From NCBI GenBank assembly GCA_003991915.1, contig RQTK01000033.1:534368-598367 (forward strand): a DNA stretch of 64,000 nucleotides, given 5' to 3'. The notes under the pieces were generated by a model, which made no database searches, was not told where the DNA came from, and saw nothing but the letters and a program-made list of their open reading frames with translations. This stretch comes from Elysia chlorotica. Taxonomy: Eukaryota > Mollusca > Gastropoda > Plakobranchidae. Below, one piece after another: positions 23,196 through 39,104 of the stretch. Both the position numbers and the translations under genes were made by a program. Position 1 is the first letter of the stretch, and every line of letters begins with the position of its first letter.

Positions 23196-23654
23196 GTTGT
23201 GGTGGTGATGATGATGCTGATGGTCGTGATGATTGTTATGGTGTTGCTGATTATGATAACCATGGTGATGACGACGACAAGCACGATGAAAATAAAGAAA
23301 AAGAAAAGAAGATAAACATTACGAACAGCGACAACATCAATATCGTTATCAACAACAACAACAACAATATAATTAACAAGTGAATACCTTGCATTATTCT
23401 ATCTAGCAATATTCTTACTCTCATTACTGTCTCGCAAGATATTCAATTTATCCTTCCAATATCACCATTAATTTTAATTTTTTTCCACATGATCTGGCTC
23501 ATTCAGCGTTAGGTTTGTCTCTCTTTCCAGTTTAATCATTGTATACGTTCTTGAGCTAAATGGATATGATTTGGAGCTCGACTTGTTTGTCTACATTGCT
23601 GATATTTATTAAAGAAGATCCTTTATGAAACCTCGATATACAGTTTGAATTTTA
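23196..23654. other. Unique DNA with short CAA repeats
   Basis: AAC/CAA units lie near 23349-23370. Nothing else stands out. Confidence 0.5.
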
Positions 23655-23915
23655 GTTTGTTGCTTAGCGTCCAGCTTTGGCTCTAATAATGGCTATTCTG
23701 ATGACGGGTTCGAGACTATCGTCTGACAATTGTAGGCCCTACGTACTCCAAACATAGAGGTTGTGGAGATGCCTTGATTGCTGTCTCAACCGGCCACATA
23801 ATACTTGCACACACGCAGCCAAAAAGAGTCAAAACAACGCAGATCAATTTTTAAACTATCGTGGGTTTTTTAGCCAGGGACCTTTGAATTATGATACCAA
23901 CGCTCTGCAACTTAT
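23655..23915 (-). mobile_element. tRNA-derived SINE, main family, diverged
   Basis: On the minus strand the tail reads GCTGGACGCTAAGCAACAAA. The body contains GTGGCCGGTTGAGACAGCAA and TTGTCAGACGATAGTCTCGA. A head-like stretch (GCGTTGGTATCATAATTCAA) lies at the far end. Order and spacing agree with the reference copy, with insertions. Confidence 0.65.
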
Positions 23916-25019
23916 TAAAGTTCACCCTACCTCTGTGTGGATATCAGTGCGTGGGTTTACAACGTAGGGGAATATTCAGTTTGAATAATGGTCCGATCAA
24001 AATTCCTTAACACGCCGCAGATTTATACTGTGTAAACATGGCGTCTATTGAAATTGAGGCGAAATATTAGATTTTTGCCTACGGAAAGGTTTTATTATCG
24101 ATTTTGTTTCAGAATTATTGACCCACGTTTCTCATGCACTGTGGTACACGCGTTATATCGTTTTATTTTACATAATTTTTACATAGCGAAATCCAAATGC
24201 ACCGACTTGCTCTTTTTATTTGAAAGTATAAGTAGTTTAGTTTTACCAATACGTATTCCTCCACAAAACATGGAGTTTCGCGGAAGCACAAACAGCCCTT
24301 CGGAAGTGTACAAAGGGCATCCATTTTCTTTTCGGAAAAAAATGTGCTTGTCAAGTGCAATAATGCGGCTAGTTTCGGAAAACTTAAGTATGGAATTTGA
24401 TGGAACAGGAATAGGGTAGGTATTTTTCTCATACTCGTCTAACTTTTTAGTATGGATTAAGGAAAATATCAATCGTGAACGCGTTTTAAGCTTGTCGTCA
24501 TGGAAAGAAAAAGATTGTTTTGGCTTGAACGTGTACATTTTAGGGGTGACTTTTCTATCGTGTTTGTGTTCCTGCAAAACTCCATATCCTATGAATCTTC
24601 ATTTTGTTGGAAGACATGAATCATGTTCAACAGGGAGAAACCTCAAAGTATGATTGTGTTGTAAATATTTCCTGTTTGAACATTTTAAGTTTTCTTTTGC
24701 GTGGACTAAACAGTTTGCACCGTTAAGAATCACGCACTCGCCAATGGGCGTCATTGCTTATGCGGTGACTAAAAGTTATATCAGAGCTCCTGACTTCAAA
24801 CTAAGTTACATCACTCTTGATAAAATCAAATTGTCTATCACCCAAAGTGGGGGACCTTGGTCATTATAAAAAAAACAAGTATCGCAGAACTCATTTTACC
24901 GCTCTCCGCCCTCACCCTCCCCCTTCTAGAAATTAATCTAAAATCTGATGACATTTTTTTACGGTTCCGTTTTTACGCAATAATAACCTTTTTAAATAGT
25001 ATTTTTTTGTGTTGTTTGT
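23916..25019. other. Mostly unique DNA with one dispersed repeat
   Basis: Two frames over 120 aa overlap on opposite strands (24048-24419 plus, 24179-24577 minus). Neither has a known motif, and the minus one runs through the dispersed repeat at 24441, so I do not call a gene. Confidence 0.4.
24441..24540 (+). repeat. Dispersed repeat, copy 1 (partner at 39105)
   Basis: AACTTTTTAGTATGGATTAA, ATCGTGAACGCG and AGATTGTTTTGGCTTGAACG follow in the same order as at 39105-39205. The two copies look about three-quarters identical. The family is unknown. Confidence 0.6.
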
Positions 25020-25092
25020 TGTAACGCATAAGGAAATGTCTGATATAAATATATATATATATATTTATAATAATAATTCCTTATGCGTTACA
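25020..25092. repeat. Perfect 16 bp inverted repeat around an (AT)n core
   Basis: TGTAACGCATAAGGAA (25020-25035) is the exact reverse complement of TTCCTTATGCGTTACA (25077-25092). The 41 bp between them include ATAAATATATATATAT...ATTTAT, which is itself palindromic. The whole can fold as a long hairpin. It could be a tiny foldback element or a hairpin RNA source. Confidence 0.85.
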
Positions 25093-25124
25093 TATAACTT
25101 GTTTTAATCTTTAAATCGTAAGTT

Positions 25125-25164
25125 AATAACATCCACACATACAGAATAACATCCACACATACAG
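25125..25164 (+). repeat. 20 bp direct duplication
   Basis: AATAACATCCACACATACAG occurs twice in a row. Confidence 0.85.
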
Positions 25165-27700
<2,536 letters not shown>

Positions 27701-30700
27701 AATGGCATAATGTCATGATATGACGGAGGGGTGTGACATTTGTTTTTAAATTATGATGGTTTTAACAATTTCCATTTCTTCACTGCAAAGTTTTTTTTTT
27801 AGGAATGCTTTTGTAGTAAGATTTAAATGTTAATATGATTTTGAAAAACTCGGTTGTGGTTTATTTCAATAACTTTTAATTTTATTAACCTGATTTTAAT
27901 ATCTCCCAGAGTAAGCATTCATTATGAGGTAAGAAAAAGGCAAAATTGTTTCTTATCATGATTTTGAATGTTTAACGTTGACTAAGCTATTAACAATTTT
28001 TGGGTACAATTTTTTTTTTCTGAACCAAGACATGTGAAATATGTAACCTTTCAATTTTTCTCTTCACTTACGATAACTTCATATGAATAAATTTTGTCTA
28101 AATCCACGATCTTTGTCTTTTTAGGCTACTCTTTATATAACTTTCACTGACTTTATTTTATTGTTTAATCCATTCATTGTTTTATTGTGTTATTATCTTC
28201 ACAGCGCAATATTCTGTAATATCATTTAAATTCATTTTTACAGCTTCGAAACCTTGTCATTTTTCGCATCTATCTCTTCAAGGTTGCCTCAATGCCACAG
28301 GTGAAGGTAAAAGAGGAATAGAACATTTACTTTTACAATAAGCTGTCCATACCTAATAGCTTGGGGCCCGTTCAAAGTATAGCCTTTATAGTGCTGACGT
28401 CGGACGATTAGCAACAAAACAAATGAAGAATCTCTGAACTTCGGAAAAGGTGGGGTGAAGTTACACTGTCTCCGTATATGATTTCCCGGAATATAAAACG
28501 TGTTTTGACGTAAAACCGGTTGAGGAGCTTGTTGGATTTATACACTGCCAATACATATTTTCTTAAGATCAACTTGTTTGTAGTCCAACCTCTAGTCTAT
28601 TATTCACTGATCATCGTAGAAAATACAAGTAGGGCTTTCTTAATAACAGAGACAGGAGCAAGATTTGTGGTTAACATTTATTATAGTATAACGTTTCCGA
28701 AACCAACAACTTTTATGCATTAAGACACAGCAGCACAGATGATATATAAACTTACTTTTATCTTAATCATCGTGACGAATATCTCCTAATTATTACTATA
28801 CTGAAAAATGCAAGACATAATCTTGGTGTAAACAATGTACTAAACGTTTAGTTATACATATACGTTTTTTTAAATCGGAAATGTTGCCGTTTTGCTAAAA
28901 CTAATTTCATGAACGTGCGATACTAGTTTCGTGGAAAGTATAATATAAAACATAAAACATAATTGGCTTGCATCTAATTATGCTTTTGTCGTTCCGGAAT
29001 TCCTTTAGCAAATGTTATTTTAGCACAATTTGTCCTATAGACTGCTTATAATTAAAACAAAAGAAGTACATGAGAACTTGAAAAATTCATTCCAAAGCGT
29101 ACAAGGTACTGCCCTATGAAACAACGAACAGTGTCGACAATAAATTATATGAATTCCTAATATAAGGGAATGACGCCAGTACTGTTTTACATTTCAAATG
29201 TACAGAATACTTTGTTAGAGACACACCATTATACAAAATTATGCGCTGGTGTGACTACAGATTTTAGTGTAGTGACTGGCAGCCCACCAAAAAATATACA
29301 GATAACAATGCATCGGATGTAAAATCTGGGCAGCGTTGTATTCACAATGAAAACTGTCAGACTATTGTTAACATAATTAACATATAAATTTCTGAATTTA
29401 AGGTCGTCTCCCTGTCTACTCCTTTTGTTCTCATAGGGGTGCAGAAAATACAGTGTTTTTACAAGTTTTTAAGCATTGCAACCATGTTCTGATGTCAGAA
29501 TAAAAGGGAATTACCAGTTACATGTCACAGTAGTGTTAGTAAATAACTGTACTGAATTGGGCTTTCCCTTTCAAAGCACACAATACAAATATCTGTGCAA
29601 GTTTTATAAAAATAAAATTTATGTCAGCATTACAGAAGTGAAATAAAAACAATGTCAGTTTTGTAAAGTGTCATCATTTTGGTACATCAGTTCATCTTTA
29701 GTGCTAAAAAAAAAAACGAGTGATCCAGAAAGTGGTATAGAACGAGAGAGAATTAACAGCTGCTACAGAAAATTCTCACCTCATTGTTTTTTTGACTTGT
29801 ACTTTCAAAGTACATTTTCTTCTTGAAAAAAAAACTTTGTGTGCCCAAGTGATGTTTTAAACAGAGATGTATTTAAAAAGGAGTAAAATACAACATTTAT
29901 AAAAAACAGAAACGTAATTAAATAATAAAAAGCATGACAAAAACTTTTAGTTGCAAGCAATGTATATCAAATAATTCATATTTCTTGAGTGGCAGAAAAT
30001 ATTTTCGCGGAGAACGCGAAACCAGCCGATAATTTTCGATATAACTCCTAAAATCAATGTATCTCCCGCTGTAACTGTCGTTTTTCCCTATCACACATAA
30101 AACGCTCGCTCATAAATAACATCGGGCAACAGGAAGGGACAATTCGGCAATATCGGGGAAGATGGAGCACTTTGTCGCCACACGCGAACTTCAGGGAAAT
30201 AAAAAATAATGAAAGCTCATTGGAAGAGATTCTGGAATCTGTAAACGGGTGGTTTAAAGGGAGGAAAAGTGGGAAAGTAGGAGCACGCCTGTAAAGGATC
30301 GTTATATGTGGAGACACTTTATCTTGACATTGAGAGAAACAGTCTACACTGATACTGACAATTGGAATTAAAATAAAGCTCTTTTGTATCTGTGAGTCGC
30401 TAACTATACACCAAATACGTTCAACGTCCAAACATAATGTATACCGTGTTAAGTAACCATCTCGAGTCTAGTCAAGTTGATACTGACTGAGGGTATCAAC
30501 CCATCGCCCGTATAACCTGCGTTAATCCAACTATGTGAAATTATCCACGCCTCGTAAAACAGTGATGTGTCATGTAATCTCATAACCAATGTAGCGTTCA
30601 TTTACCAAAACATGGGTTCTGCTTTAGTAACATTTGACTGTAGGTTTCATGTAGCCCTACTCCATTTATATGTCACGAGAAATGTCAGATGTACAGTAGG

Positions 30701-30981
30701 TCAAAGGCAAAGGCTGACTGCATTTATTGCACGAATATTTATTTCAGGAATATGTCAATTGTCACCTTTTGCGTTTGTAATGTTAACTTAAATGAACATT
30801 TCTAAATTTTTCAAAGCACAACACGAATAATATATTTATTTTTCTTATTAAATAAATCTGGACGAGAAAATATATTCTAGTAGAATAAAAACGAAGCGTT
30901 GAAAGCAATTTATCACAACAGAGGCGACATGTACTAACTCTAAGGTTACAATAAAAGTATAAAGCAATTTATACAAAGAGT

Positions 30982-30983
<2 letters not shown>
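27701..30983. other. Long unique AT-rich stretch, no gene recognised
   Basis: Only the SINE tail at 28360 is identifiable. The minus frame 30054-30431 (125 aa) shows no domain and no clear start context. Confidence 0.45.
28360..28426 (+). mobile_element. SINE 3' end fragment, main family
   Basis: CTTGGGGCCCGTTCAAAGTA, TAGCCTTTATAGTGCTGACG and TCGGACGATTAGCAACAAAA match the last part of the SINE. As at 11200, only the tail is present. Confidence 0.75.

Positions 30984-31063
<80 letters not shown>
30984..31063 (+). repeat. (GA)n microsatellite, about 40 units
   Basis: A pure GA tract. Confidence 0.95.
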
Positions 31064-31064
<1 letters not shown>

Positions 31065-32689
31065 CCGCGCAAGTGAGGTGAAATTGAAAAAAAAAAAACA
31101 CGTTCAATCTTTATTTCATTCCATACAACTATGAACCAAAGATTAACAGTGGCCTGATTAATGAAACAACGCTTGATGATGCAGCATTTATGACGCTGCA
31201 TTTAGTGCGCTCCGGGAAATACCATACATAGATGGTACTGATTCACATTGCGAAAGCTAGAATTAAACGGTGGAAAAAGTAGATTTCAAATGAATGGCAG
31301 AAAAATGGCCAACCTATTTCGTACTGATTGGAGTTCACTTGGTAGGTAGCTTGCAGTATACTGCTGTGCTATAGGTTAGAACACATTGATTTTAAAATGT
31401 TCCTGAAGCAAACCAACTGTGATAACTATTAGGCCTACAAACTTTTCAATCTTACACAAATCAATCTAGTAACAAAACAGAGCAGTTTCTTTTAGAACCT
31501 TGCGGTTTTAGAAAACAGTTTAAGATATGCAGGAAAAATAAGCAGTGGCTAAGACTTTCAAATTTGGTTCTATTTTGTGGAAAAAATGAACAAATTGGTT
31601 AGAAGACGTTATAATTTTGAATTTAGCTTCAAAAACATTCATAAATGTATCTTAGCCTAATATATTATTGCAGTGAAAAGGTGAAGATAAGAGGAATCAA
31701 CCGTTCTTATGAAATCTTGAGGAACATAACCAATTACATACATGGTAAACTTAGGCACAATAAATAAAAAATAAACTATAATGTTTAGCTTTCAGACAAT
31801 ATATTAGAACCACTAACTGTTCATTTCATTTAGGACAAAAGGGATTTCACTGGCGGGTATGAAAGAACTTAGAGATATTAAGATTTCTGCGTGCTCACAG
31901 ACTGGACTAGGCGATATGGTAGTGGTTACGTTCTATAGCCAAACAAGCTATAGCAGTAAGTGAAACAATCAGTTTGTAGAGCTTGTGGATTATTAAGAGC
32001 TTAGAAGTATATCACCATTGACCCCAAATATAAGTAAAATCAATATTCATATTTTTACTTTAATTAAATTTTCACTGAAAATAAAAAAAGGTAATGGAAT
32101 CCAGGAAAGAATTCTCTTCTTGTTCTTCTTGTTCTTCTTCGTTCACTTGAAAATGACTACACAGAAAGTCCCGAATCTAGAATGTCAAACTAAATCCGCA
32201 CACTTCATCATTAGCTATCGGGAACGTAATTAACGACAAGAATAAAAAGTCGACCGTACGTGCTAAAGCATGAATGGAAAATAGAAATGTGAAAGAAATT
32301 TACAAGGATGCAACAACAGAACAACTGTATAATAACATGAACAGCAAGGAACGGAAAGGACATAGAAAAACAAAGAGAACGACTTTAAGAAAGGATAATT
32401 ACAGGAAAAGACAGAGTGAAGGACGAAACAACGTCTGCTAAAGAGGTGCTAGAGAAATGCTCAGAAATAAACAGTTGTTAGTGAACGAGTATAAAGTAAA
32501 GTTAACGGTACACAGTCATTGTAGGTGGACATGATCATAATTAATTGTTCTGGGGAAATGGTATGAAAGAAGCACATAAAAGAGATTTAGAAAGGGTTTA
32601 TTGACGAAATGTAAGTATGATAATAAAACTTAGGTGAATGCTCAAAGCCAACAGTTGGATACAAAACATCAAGACAGATAAATAATAAT
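31064..32689. other. Unique AT-rich DNA, no gene recognised
   Basis: The short frame at 32273-32440 (plus) contains KEIYKDATTEQLYNNMNS. I considered it as a possible LINE linker piece but could not confirm it. Confidence 0.4.
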
Positions 32690-32948
32690 GAGACACAGAG
32701 AGTGATTGAGAGACATAGAGAGAGAGAGAAAGCGAGAGAGAGAGAAAGAGATAGACAGACAAACATATAGACAGAGAGAGATAGAGAGACAATGAATACG
32801 AGGATTGGTAGGACGGGTCTTGACGGGATAAAAACTGGCAGAGGCAAAGGAAAAAAGAGATGAATGAATGATTGATTTCGAACGATGACCTCAATAAAAT
32901 TGGTGTGAGAGAGATCCAAAAGAAATCTCGGAAAGGGAGACGAGATAC

Positions 32949-33026
<78 letters not shown>

Positions 33027-33090
33027 GGAGACAGCGAGAGAGAGAGGGACATAGACAGAGACAGACAAAAAGAGAGAGAGACACTAAGAC
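32690..33090 (+). repeat. GA-rich low-complexity block with pure (GA)n core
   Basis: The core is at 32951-33025. Flanks have GACA, GATA and GAAA variants. Minus-strand frames of 156 and 165 aa are Ser-Leu repeats and not genes. Confidence 0.95.
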
Positions 33091-36000
33091 ATACAGTAAA
33101 CAGAAGAAGAGATCAATTCACACCCGTAGATGAAGCAACAAGTAAACATATGAAAATATATAGACAGACTGAACAAGAAAAAGAAGCAGAAATCAAGCAA
33201 TAATGATTGTGGCATGTAAAGGGATTAATTTATTTTTTCGGTTGTGAGTAGCTTTGTTCTACCCTCATATTTTGCCCATGAAAATCAATCGAAGATTTAG
33301 GTTTGACAAGTAAAAAGGAAAGCTTTGAGCTCCGGGGGTTCGGCCATGTCATTTGTAGTGGGAGCATGAATCGATCGCCGGTCTCGGGAGATCAATGGAA
33401 AATCTTGGAGCTGTCACAGAAAAATTGCTTTAAAGCTCTGCAGATTTATATGCTAGACGATAGGCTCAATCAACACGATTATGGTAAAATTATTTGTTAA
33501 GAAGAGAAATAACAAATATGATTGAAAATCGAATCTTTAGGTTTTTGCAAATGAATCCCACAACGATTATCTTGAAAATCCATCTTTGTAAAAGCTTTTA
33601 TGAGGGCCAAGAGGGAGCTAGAAATTTGTTGCATCTTTTCTAACAACATGTAATAGTAAAAGTGATTGATTGAACAATTTTTTTTAATTAAAAAAGGATA
33701 TTACATGCACCTTTCATTTGCACGTGAAAACAAGCTCTCGTCCTGAGTTTAAAGAAAACAGGACAGAAAAAAACAACAATTAAGAAATAGAGCAAAAACG
33801 ATTATCAAAGCGCTATTTAGGACATTATTATTCGGGTGATCATTTTAGACAAAAACATTACGTTCAATGATGAGAAAATCTGAAATCAGAAAATTCAGGA
33901 CGTGTAATATATAAATTGCATCACATTGCTGCTTTAACAATCAAAGCTTCTGAAATAAGAGGTTCAGGTTTAAGTATAAGAAAAACAAGGCAAAGACGGA
34001 TAACAGAAAGAAAGTTAATAAATATCGCCAGATCAACTTTTTCCTCACGTATCGTGATATGCAAAAACATTCACTGATACAATTCATAAAATATAAGAAA
34101 GCTACATTGCAATTCAAATATGATAATAACATAAGAAATTTAGACTGAAAAAAGAGGTTCTTAACAATAGTGAAACGTAAATCAATACATTAAAATACAA
34201 AAATCGCCAAAAACATGTTTTGTGCTATTCCAGTATTCCCATTATATTTTGCCAATTATCCTGTTATGATATTTTCCTTACCTATGTTTATTGAAATTGA
34301 CCATTTTTCGGCTCTATAACAATTTTTATGATGGAAGTAATAGTTAACTATAAAAACAACGACCATCACAGCAAGTATGAGGAGTGAACTTTGCTAGGAA
34401 TAGATAGTATTGGGATTGAGATTCTTCTTAGGCTAGCTCAAAGGAAAAACGTGCGTTGCTGATTTCTTAGTAAGGTTGGAGGCGGAAAGACAAAACAGGG
34501 GGAGGTATTTCTACACAGCCTGGGCCAGAATCAATACATTACATTGTATTAGCTTACAATAACTGCAACTTCACATTACTGGTTTGACATACGTTTATAT
34601 CTAGTAGGTATTACCAACGTCATTATTCTTACAGAGAATATGAATGTTGGCAATTTCAGTCTTTTTTTTATTATTGCTCTGGTAATTTTGTTATTGTGGA
34701 ATACTATCTACATATTTGGGTAGAGTCGGATACTACCGATCGATAGGTAAAGTTGATTTCTTGAGTATTTCTGCTAAGTCTTTGGCACAGTTTACTGGAG
34801 AGGCCAGGTTGTATACACACGTAATGATAATTTGTACAACATAAGTGAAAGCAATATTATACACTTGAAACGTGTTTTTCATCTTAGATGCTAACACACG
34901 AATAGACTAATATGCAAGTATGCTAAAACTTTGGCAAGGTGCTCACATTCCTGCTACACACTGTTTTAGTTATAAATCATCAAATAGAAACCAATACAAA
35001 AAGTACATTTCGAAGGATCTTTCCTGTACAAAAAAAACATTAAGACGTAACTTTTTTTCTTTTATTTTTTAGGGCGAGGGGGCTACTAAGTAAGACAGGG
35101 GAAATGCGATAACGAGTTTGCGTTTGTTTCAACACCTGTCCGCTAAAAATGTAAACTATGAAGTGATACTAAACTCGACAGCTGTGACGTTGTTTTGGAT
35201 GCGACCCAAAGTAATGAATGAACCTTCTATAGTGGGTACAGTCGGCCGTGGGTCTATTTCTAGAGGCGCAAACAGTTCAGCCACGATGTAAGGGTAAACA
35301 AGCATAGTAATCCTGGCATCGGGGGAGCACAACGCGCATCCCCAACTCGTATATAGTATATTTATAGTATTATTTATTTTTTATTTTTTATTTTAGTGTT
35401 TTAGTGGTATGTAAGAGCGGATTGCATCGCTTCACAATTACAACAATGTTACATGTTTACAAATGCAAAATGATTATTTTAACAATTTTTTTCTCTCTGG
35501 TATGTGTATTGGTGTTGATACGTTGAATCAAATGTATTTGCATGACCAAGAAAAATATCCCTATGGAATAATTAAGGCGTATCTTGTCTTAAAACGTAAG
35601 GCAGTGCCAAGATACAAGTGTTGGGGGGAGGAAACAATCCAATATTTGTTTTCTGAGTATGTTCATTGCACTCAGGTGATTTTTTGCATATGATTTAAAA
35701 AAAAATCTTATGTATTATGATCTAGTGCTGTTTTTTGCTTCTTTAAATGTATAAAAAATAGGAAGAAAACATTCATAGGCAGTAAGCCATACACGACTAT
35801 TAATACCTTCATTTATAAGCTAAATATGAAAAATCATAAAAAAATAAAATGAAAATTACCTATCTGATAATATAGAAGTCCACTTTGAATGAAGCAAACA
35901 CAAACCTGTACCTCTTGCGAATAATAACGATTGTTATGAAGTATCTCCGAACTGGAGGTATTTAGGATGTAATGATGCAAAACTAAAGGAGCAGTGGAAT

Positions 36001-36158
36001 AGATGCTTCTTTGTTAGTTTTATGTCTAGAGGTTTCCTAAAGATGTCAAGCTTCACGCACATAAAAAAACGATAAGAATGGTAAACAATGCGGGGTAGGA
36101 CATTTTGTGTGACTTTATTTCAAGTTTAAATTATCTATTTTTTTAGGGAAAAAAACAA
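33091..36158. other. Long unique AT-rich stretch, no gene recognised
   Basis: 35060-35350 is richer in GC than its flanks but shows no frame. The frame at 35463-35693 (76 aa) has no motif I know. Confidence 0.45.
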
Positions 36159-36206
36159 AACCCTCCACCCCCCCCACCCAAAAAAAAAAAAAAAAAAAAA
36201 AAAAAA
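36159..36206 (+). repeat. C-rich run followed by A27
   Basis: A CCCTCCACCCCCCCCACCC-like stretch passes into 27 A directly before the duplication at 36212. The poly-A could be a retroposed tail, but no element body is recognised upstream. Confidence 0.8.
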
Positions 36207-36211
36207 GAAAA

Positions 36212-36405
36212 GTTCCGCATATCAGATCTAAATGTCTGCCTTATTTACGTCATCTCACCATCCCTCGGACCAATAGATTAGAAATCTGATCATACAAGTT
36301 TCGCATATCAGATCTGAAGTTAAGAAACCTTTGTTTGTGCTCTCTGCCTTATCTACGTGATCTCACTATCCCTCAGGTCAATAGATTAGAAATCTGATCA
36401 TACAG
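36212..36405 (+). repeat. Tandem duplication, units of 86 and 108 bp
   Basis: GTTCCGCATATCAGATCT to AATCTGATCATACAA (36212-36297) recurs at 36298-36405 with high identity. The second unit has about 21 extra bases after GATCTGAAG. Confidence 0.9.
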
Positions 36406-38274
36406 TGGAAGTTGATAATTTTTCATGAAGAATTTACCTTTATATGTACGTAAGAAAAAAGCTAAAAAATAATAACACGCCCGTCAGTTACAAGACAAAC
36501 GAAAGGAGTGTTTTCTTATATATATTTTTGATGTTTATTTCTTTATGTCCTCAAATACCTGGATGTTCCATTGAAAAAATGGGTTGCAATATTGATAGAG
36601 ATTTTTTATGAGACTTTTTGAAGAATTTGATTCTTGATGAATAATTACATTCTAAAATATGCGTCGATGTAAGCATTAGTTTATAATTATTATGTTCAAT
36701 TCCCTCTTTTGTTTTCAACCGACTTCATATCTATTTCTCTTCTAAATTTATCCTTTGTCTGCTTCAAATTAGAAGCAGATATTTAATTTTTCTTGATATA
36801 AAAGCACCATATTATGATGCCGTTAATGAATGGTAAACCATTACAAGCTGGTGAATTTGTCTAAAGTAATATAATCATTAAAATGATCTTGTAAAACAAA
36901 AAACCTTGCATTTAGACAAAAAGTGCACTCATGGAAAACTTTTACTCACACAATACTTGAAAAAATAATGTTGTAAATCACGCAAATTAGGATATTATAA
37001 CTGTTCAATACTATAAAATATCATTCATAATAATTATTGTGCTTAGGTCTTCTGTGTTTAACCAAAGGCATTATAGATTATTGTAATCATAGCTAATAAA
37101 AAAGAGACGAATGCTGTTGAAGATGTCAGACGGCTTATTTCTGTTGAAGAAAAAACTCTTGAGGTATTTAAAAATATTGCGCCTGTGTAAATTCGTCTCT
37201 GTTTGTATTTCTTTATAAATTGAATACGCACTACGCAGACAGTGACATCTAAGAAGACAATATGCCTGTATGCCAAATTAGATAATAGTAAAAATGTAAG
37301 ACAATAAATCACAATCGGCACCACAGCGTGCAGTTGTGTTGGGATCTCTGTGCTTAAGTCGTAAGTACACACTGATCTGGGTCCAATTTGCTGATTTTCC
37401 AGTGTAGATCCATCCACTCCACCAGGAGGACTAGATGAACCATTTTGTGTGAGGCTTCATGCTGCTGCAAGCTGTGAGTAAAGTGCTTAGGGCGGCATGT
37501 GACCCGGCTAATTATGCGGTATGGGCACTCAAGCCTGCAAAGCCCTGCATCTCTCGTGTCTTAAGATGCCAGTGAACCACGATAATTCAACCCAGCCGGT
37601 TCGAATCGTGTTTATCAAGCTCCATTGTAGGTCTACTAGTTGTGGTGAGTGGGATGTTGGATATCCATTAATCGGTTAGTTGCACGAAATGAGGCTTAAA
37701 TTCCCTGGAAATTTAAGGGTGTGGTTTTAAGATTATTTTATATCTTCGTTTTTTGTAGGGTAGACCTGCTGTTCATCTGACAGTCTGCGATTAATTTCAC
37801 ACAGGGCCAAGTGCAACCCGTTTGAACTCTGTCGAGAAGTTTATTTACTGCTTTCCCCAAGTAGTAATTTATATAATAGGGTTTTGCGATTCACACGGCC
37901 CTTGACATATTGGCACCCCAGTAGCATGACGTTTCATTACATTCGTATGTCTAGGATAGAGACGCCAGGTCACATTCAGAAAAGTCGTCTTCGTTTTCGC
38001 TACGGATCCGTTATCGCAAAGTATCGAATCTTTAGAGAGATACAATGGAAAAAGAGAGCATTGAATGATTATGAGCTTTCTCAGAAAATAATATAGTTCG
38101 CTCCATCTTTTTCTTCCACTTTTCCACCTTTGAATGCCTGTCTGTCAGTGCGTCTCTCTCTCTATCTCTCTTTCTATCTCTTTCTCTCTCGTTTTGCATT
38201 AGCCAGATAACGAGACATTGCTACAGAGGCGAACAACCTACTTAGCCAGATCAGTAATCTAAGGATTGATAATT
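36406..38274. other. Mostly unique DNA with a CT-rich patch and a lone B-box-like site
   Basis: CCGGTTCGAATCG (37596-37608) resembles a Pol III B box and may mark an old SINE, but no A box or tail was found. A CT-rich patch lies at 38150-38190. Confidence 0.4.
37058..37438 (-). other. Exon-like frame, possible membrane-protein fragment (uncertain)
   Basis: The minus frame is open for about 127 codons, from a stop near 37439 to TAA at 37058. It begins SLTQNGSSSPPGGVDGS, then has a hydrophobic stretch (VVPIVIYCLTFLLLSNLA), basic residues (KKYKQRR) and a second hydrophobic stretch near the end (FVSFLLAMITII). A polar, Ser-rich start followed by hydrophobic segments would fit a membrane protein. 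A possible splice acceptor, TTTACTCACAG, lies just upstream on the minus strand. There is no family motif, no in-frame ATG near the start and no neighbouring exon, so it may be chance. Confidence 0.18.
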
Positions 38275-38353
38275 AAGTATTCAAACGTACTTATCGAAAG
38301 TGTCTTTGAAACGGAAAAGCAACAACAACATCAACAACATCAACAACAACAAG

Positions 38354-38417
<64 letters not shown>

Positions 38418-38448
38418 TCAACAACATCATCAAAACACTCGGGAGAAG
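38275..38448 (+). repeat. Dispersed repeat with internal (CAA)n, copy 1
   Basis: AAGTATTCAAACGTACTTAT and CGAAAGTGTCTTTGAAACGG lead into a CAA tract that ends CATCAAAACACT. The same flanks on both sides of a shorter CAA tract occur at 45609-45740. Confidence 0.85.
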
Positions 38449-39104
38449 TAAGCTACAAAATCGTGTTTTCTTTCACTCCTTCTCTCTCTCATTTTATTTC
38501 TTTCTCTCTCTGTCTCGCTCTTTTTCTATCTGTCCTTCTTTATCTCTAGCGCATTTTTCATTGCTCCTTTGCTGGATACCGTACTCAAGATCCGTTCTTT
38601 TTCATTGGTATAGATGATCCATATAGACGACACGTTGTATGTAAAGTTAGGATGTCTACATTAATTTTGGTCCCAATCGTTAAAGTGATCTTCTCACAAC
38701 ACAATTTGCTTCTAACCTAAAGAGACATTTACAGAAACCGATTTTAAAACTATCACAATACTAGAGTAACTTAAAGTCATCGTAAAGTGAAATTTACAAA
38801 CAATAATTACCACGTACAAATTCCAAGCCGTAGGTCTGTACAGGTACTTATTGAATACTTAGAAAATTGCAGTGTTGTCAGGTACCTTCTACAGAGTAGC
38901 ACATTTAACTTCCTATTGGCTTAGCTATGAGAGAGAAAACTTGTTTGTATAACTTTCCAATCTAACCATGGATCATCAATTTGTTTCTTTATAAGTCATT
39001 AACTACTACTTTCATCTAGCATATCAAAATTCAACTATGTAAGGAAATACTAACTACCTATCTATCTACCTATCTATCTATCCATTATTTTCTCACGCGC
39101 AGCG
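38449..39104. other. Unique DNA with CT-rich and CTAT patches
   Basis: A CT-rich patch is at 38477-38560 and CTAT units are at 39057-39082. No gene is seen. Confidence 0.5.

Noticed and set aside
24048-24577. Overlapping 123 and 132 aa frames on opposite strands
   Set aside because: No known motif; the minus frame crosses a dispersed repeat, and both strands cannot be coding.
30054-30431. 125 aa minus-strand frame
   Set aside because: No domain, no consistent hydrophobic or charged pattern and no splice context; best read as chance.
32273-32440. Possible LINE linker fragment (KEIYKDATTEQLYNNMNS)
   Set aside because: No second diagnostic block is present on either side.
37596-37608. Lone B-box-like CCGGTTCGAATCG as a SINE
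   Set aside because: No A box, body or tail of either SINE family is found around it.
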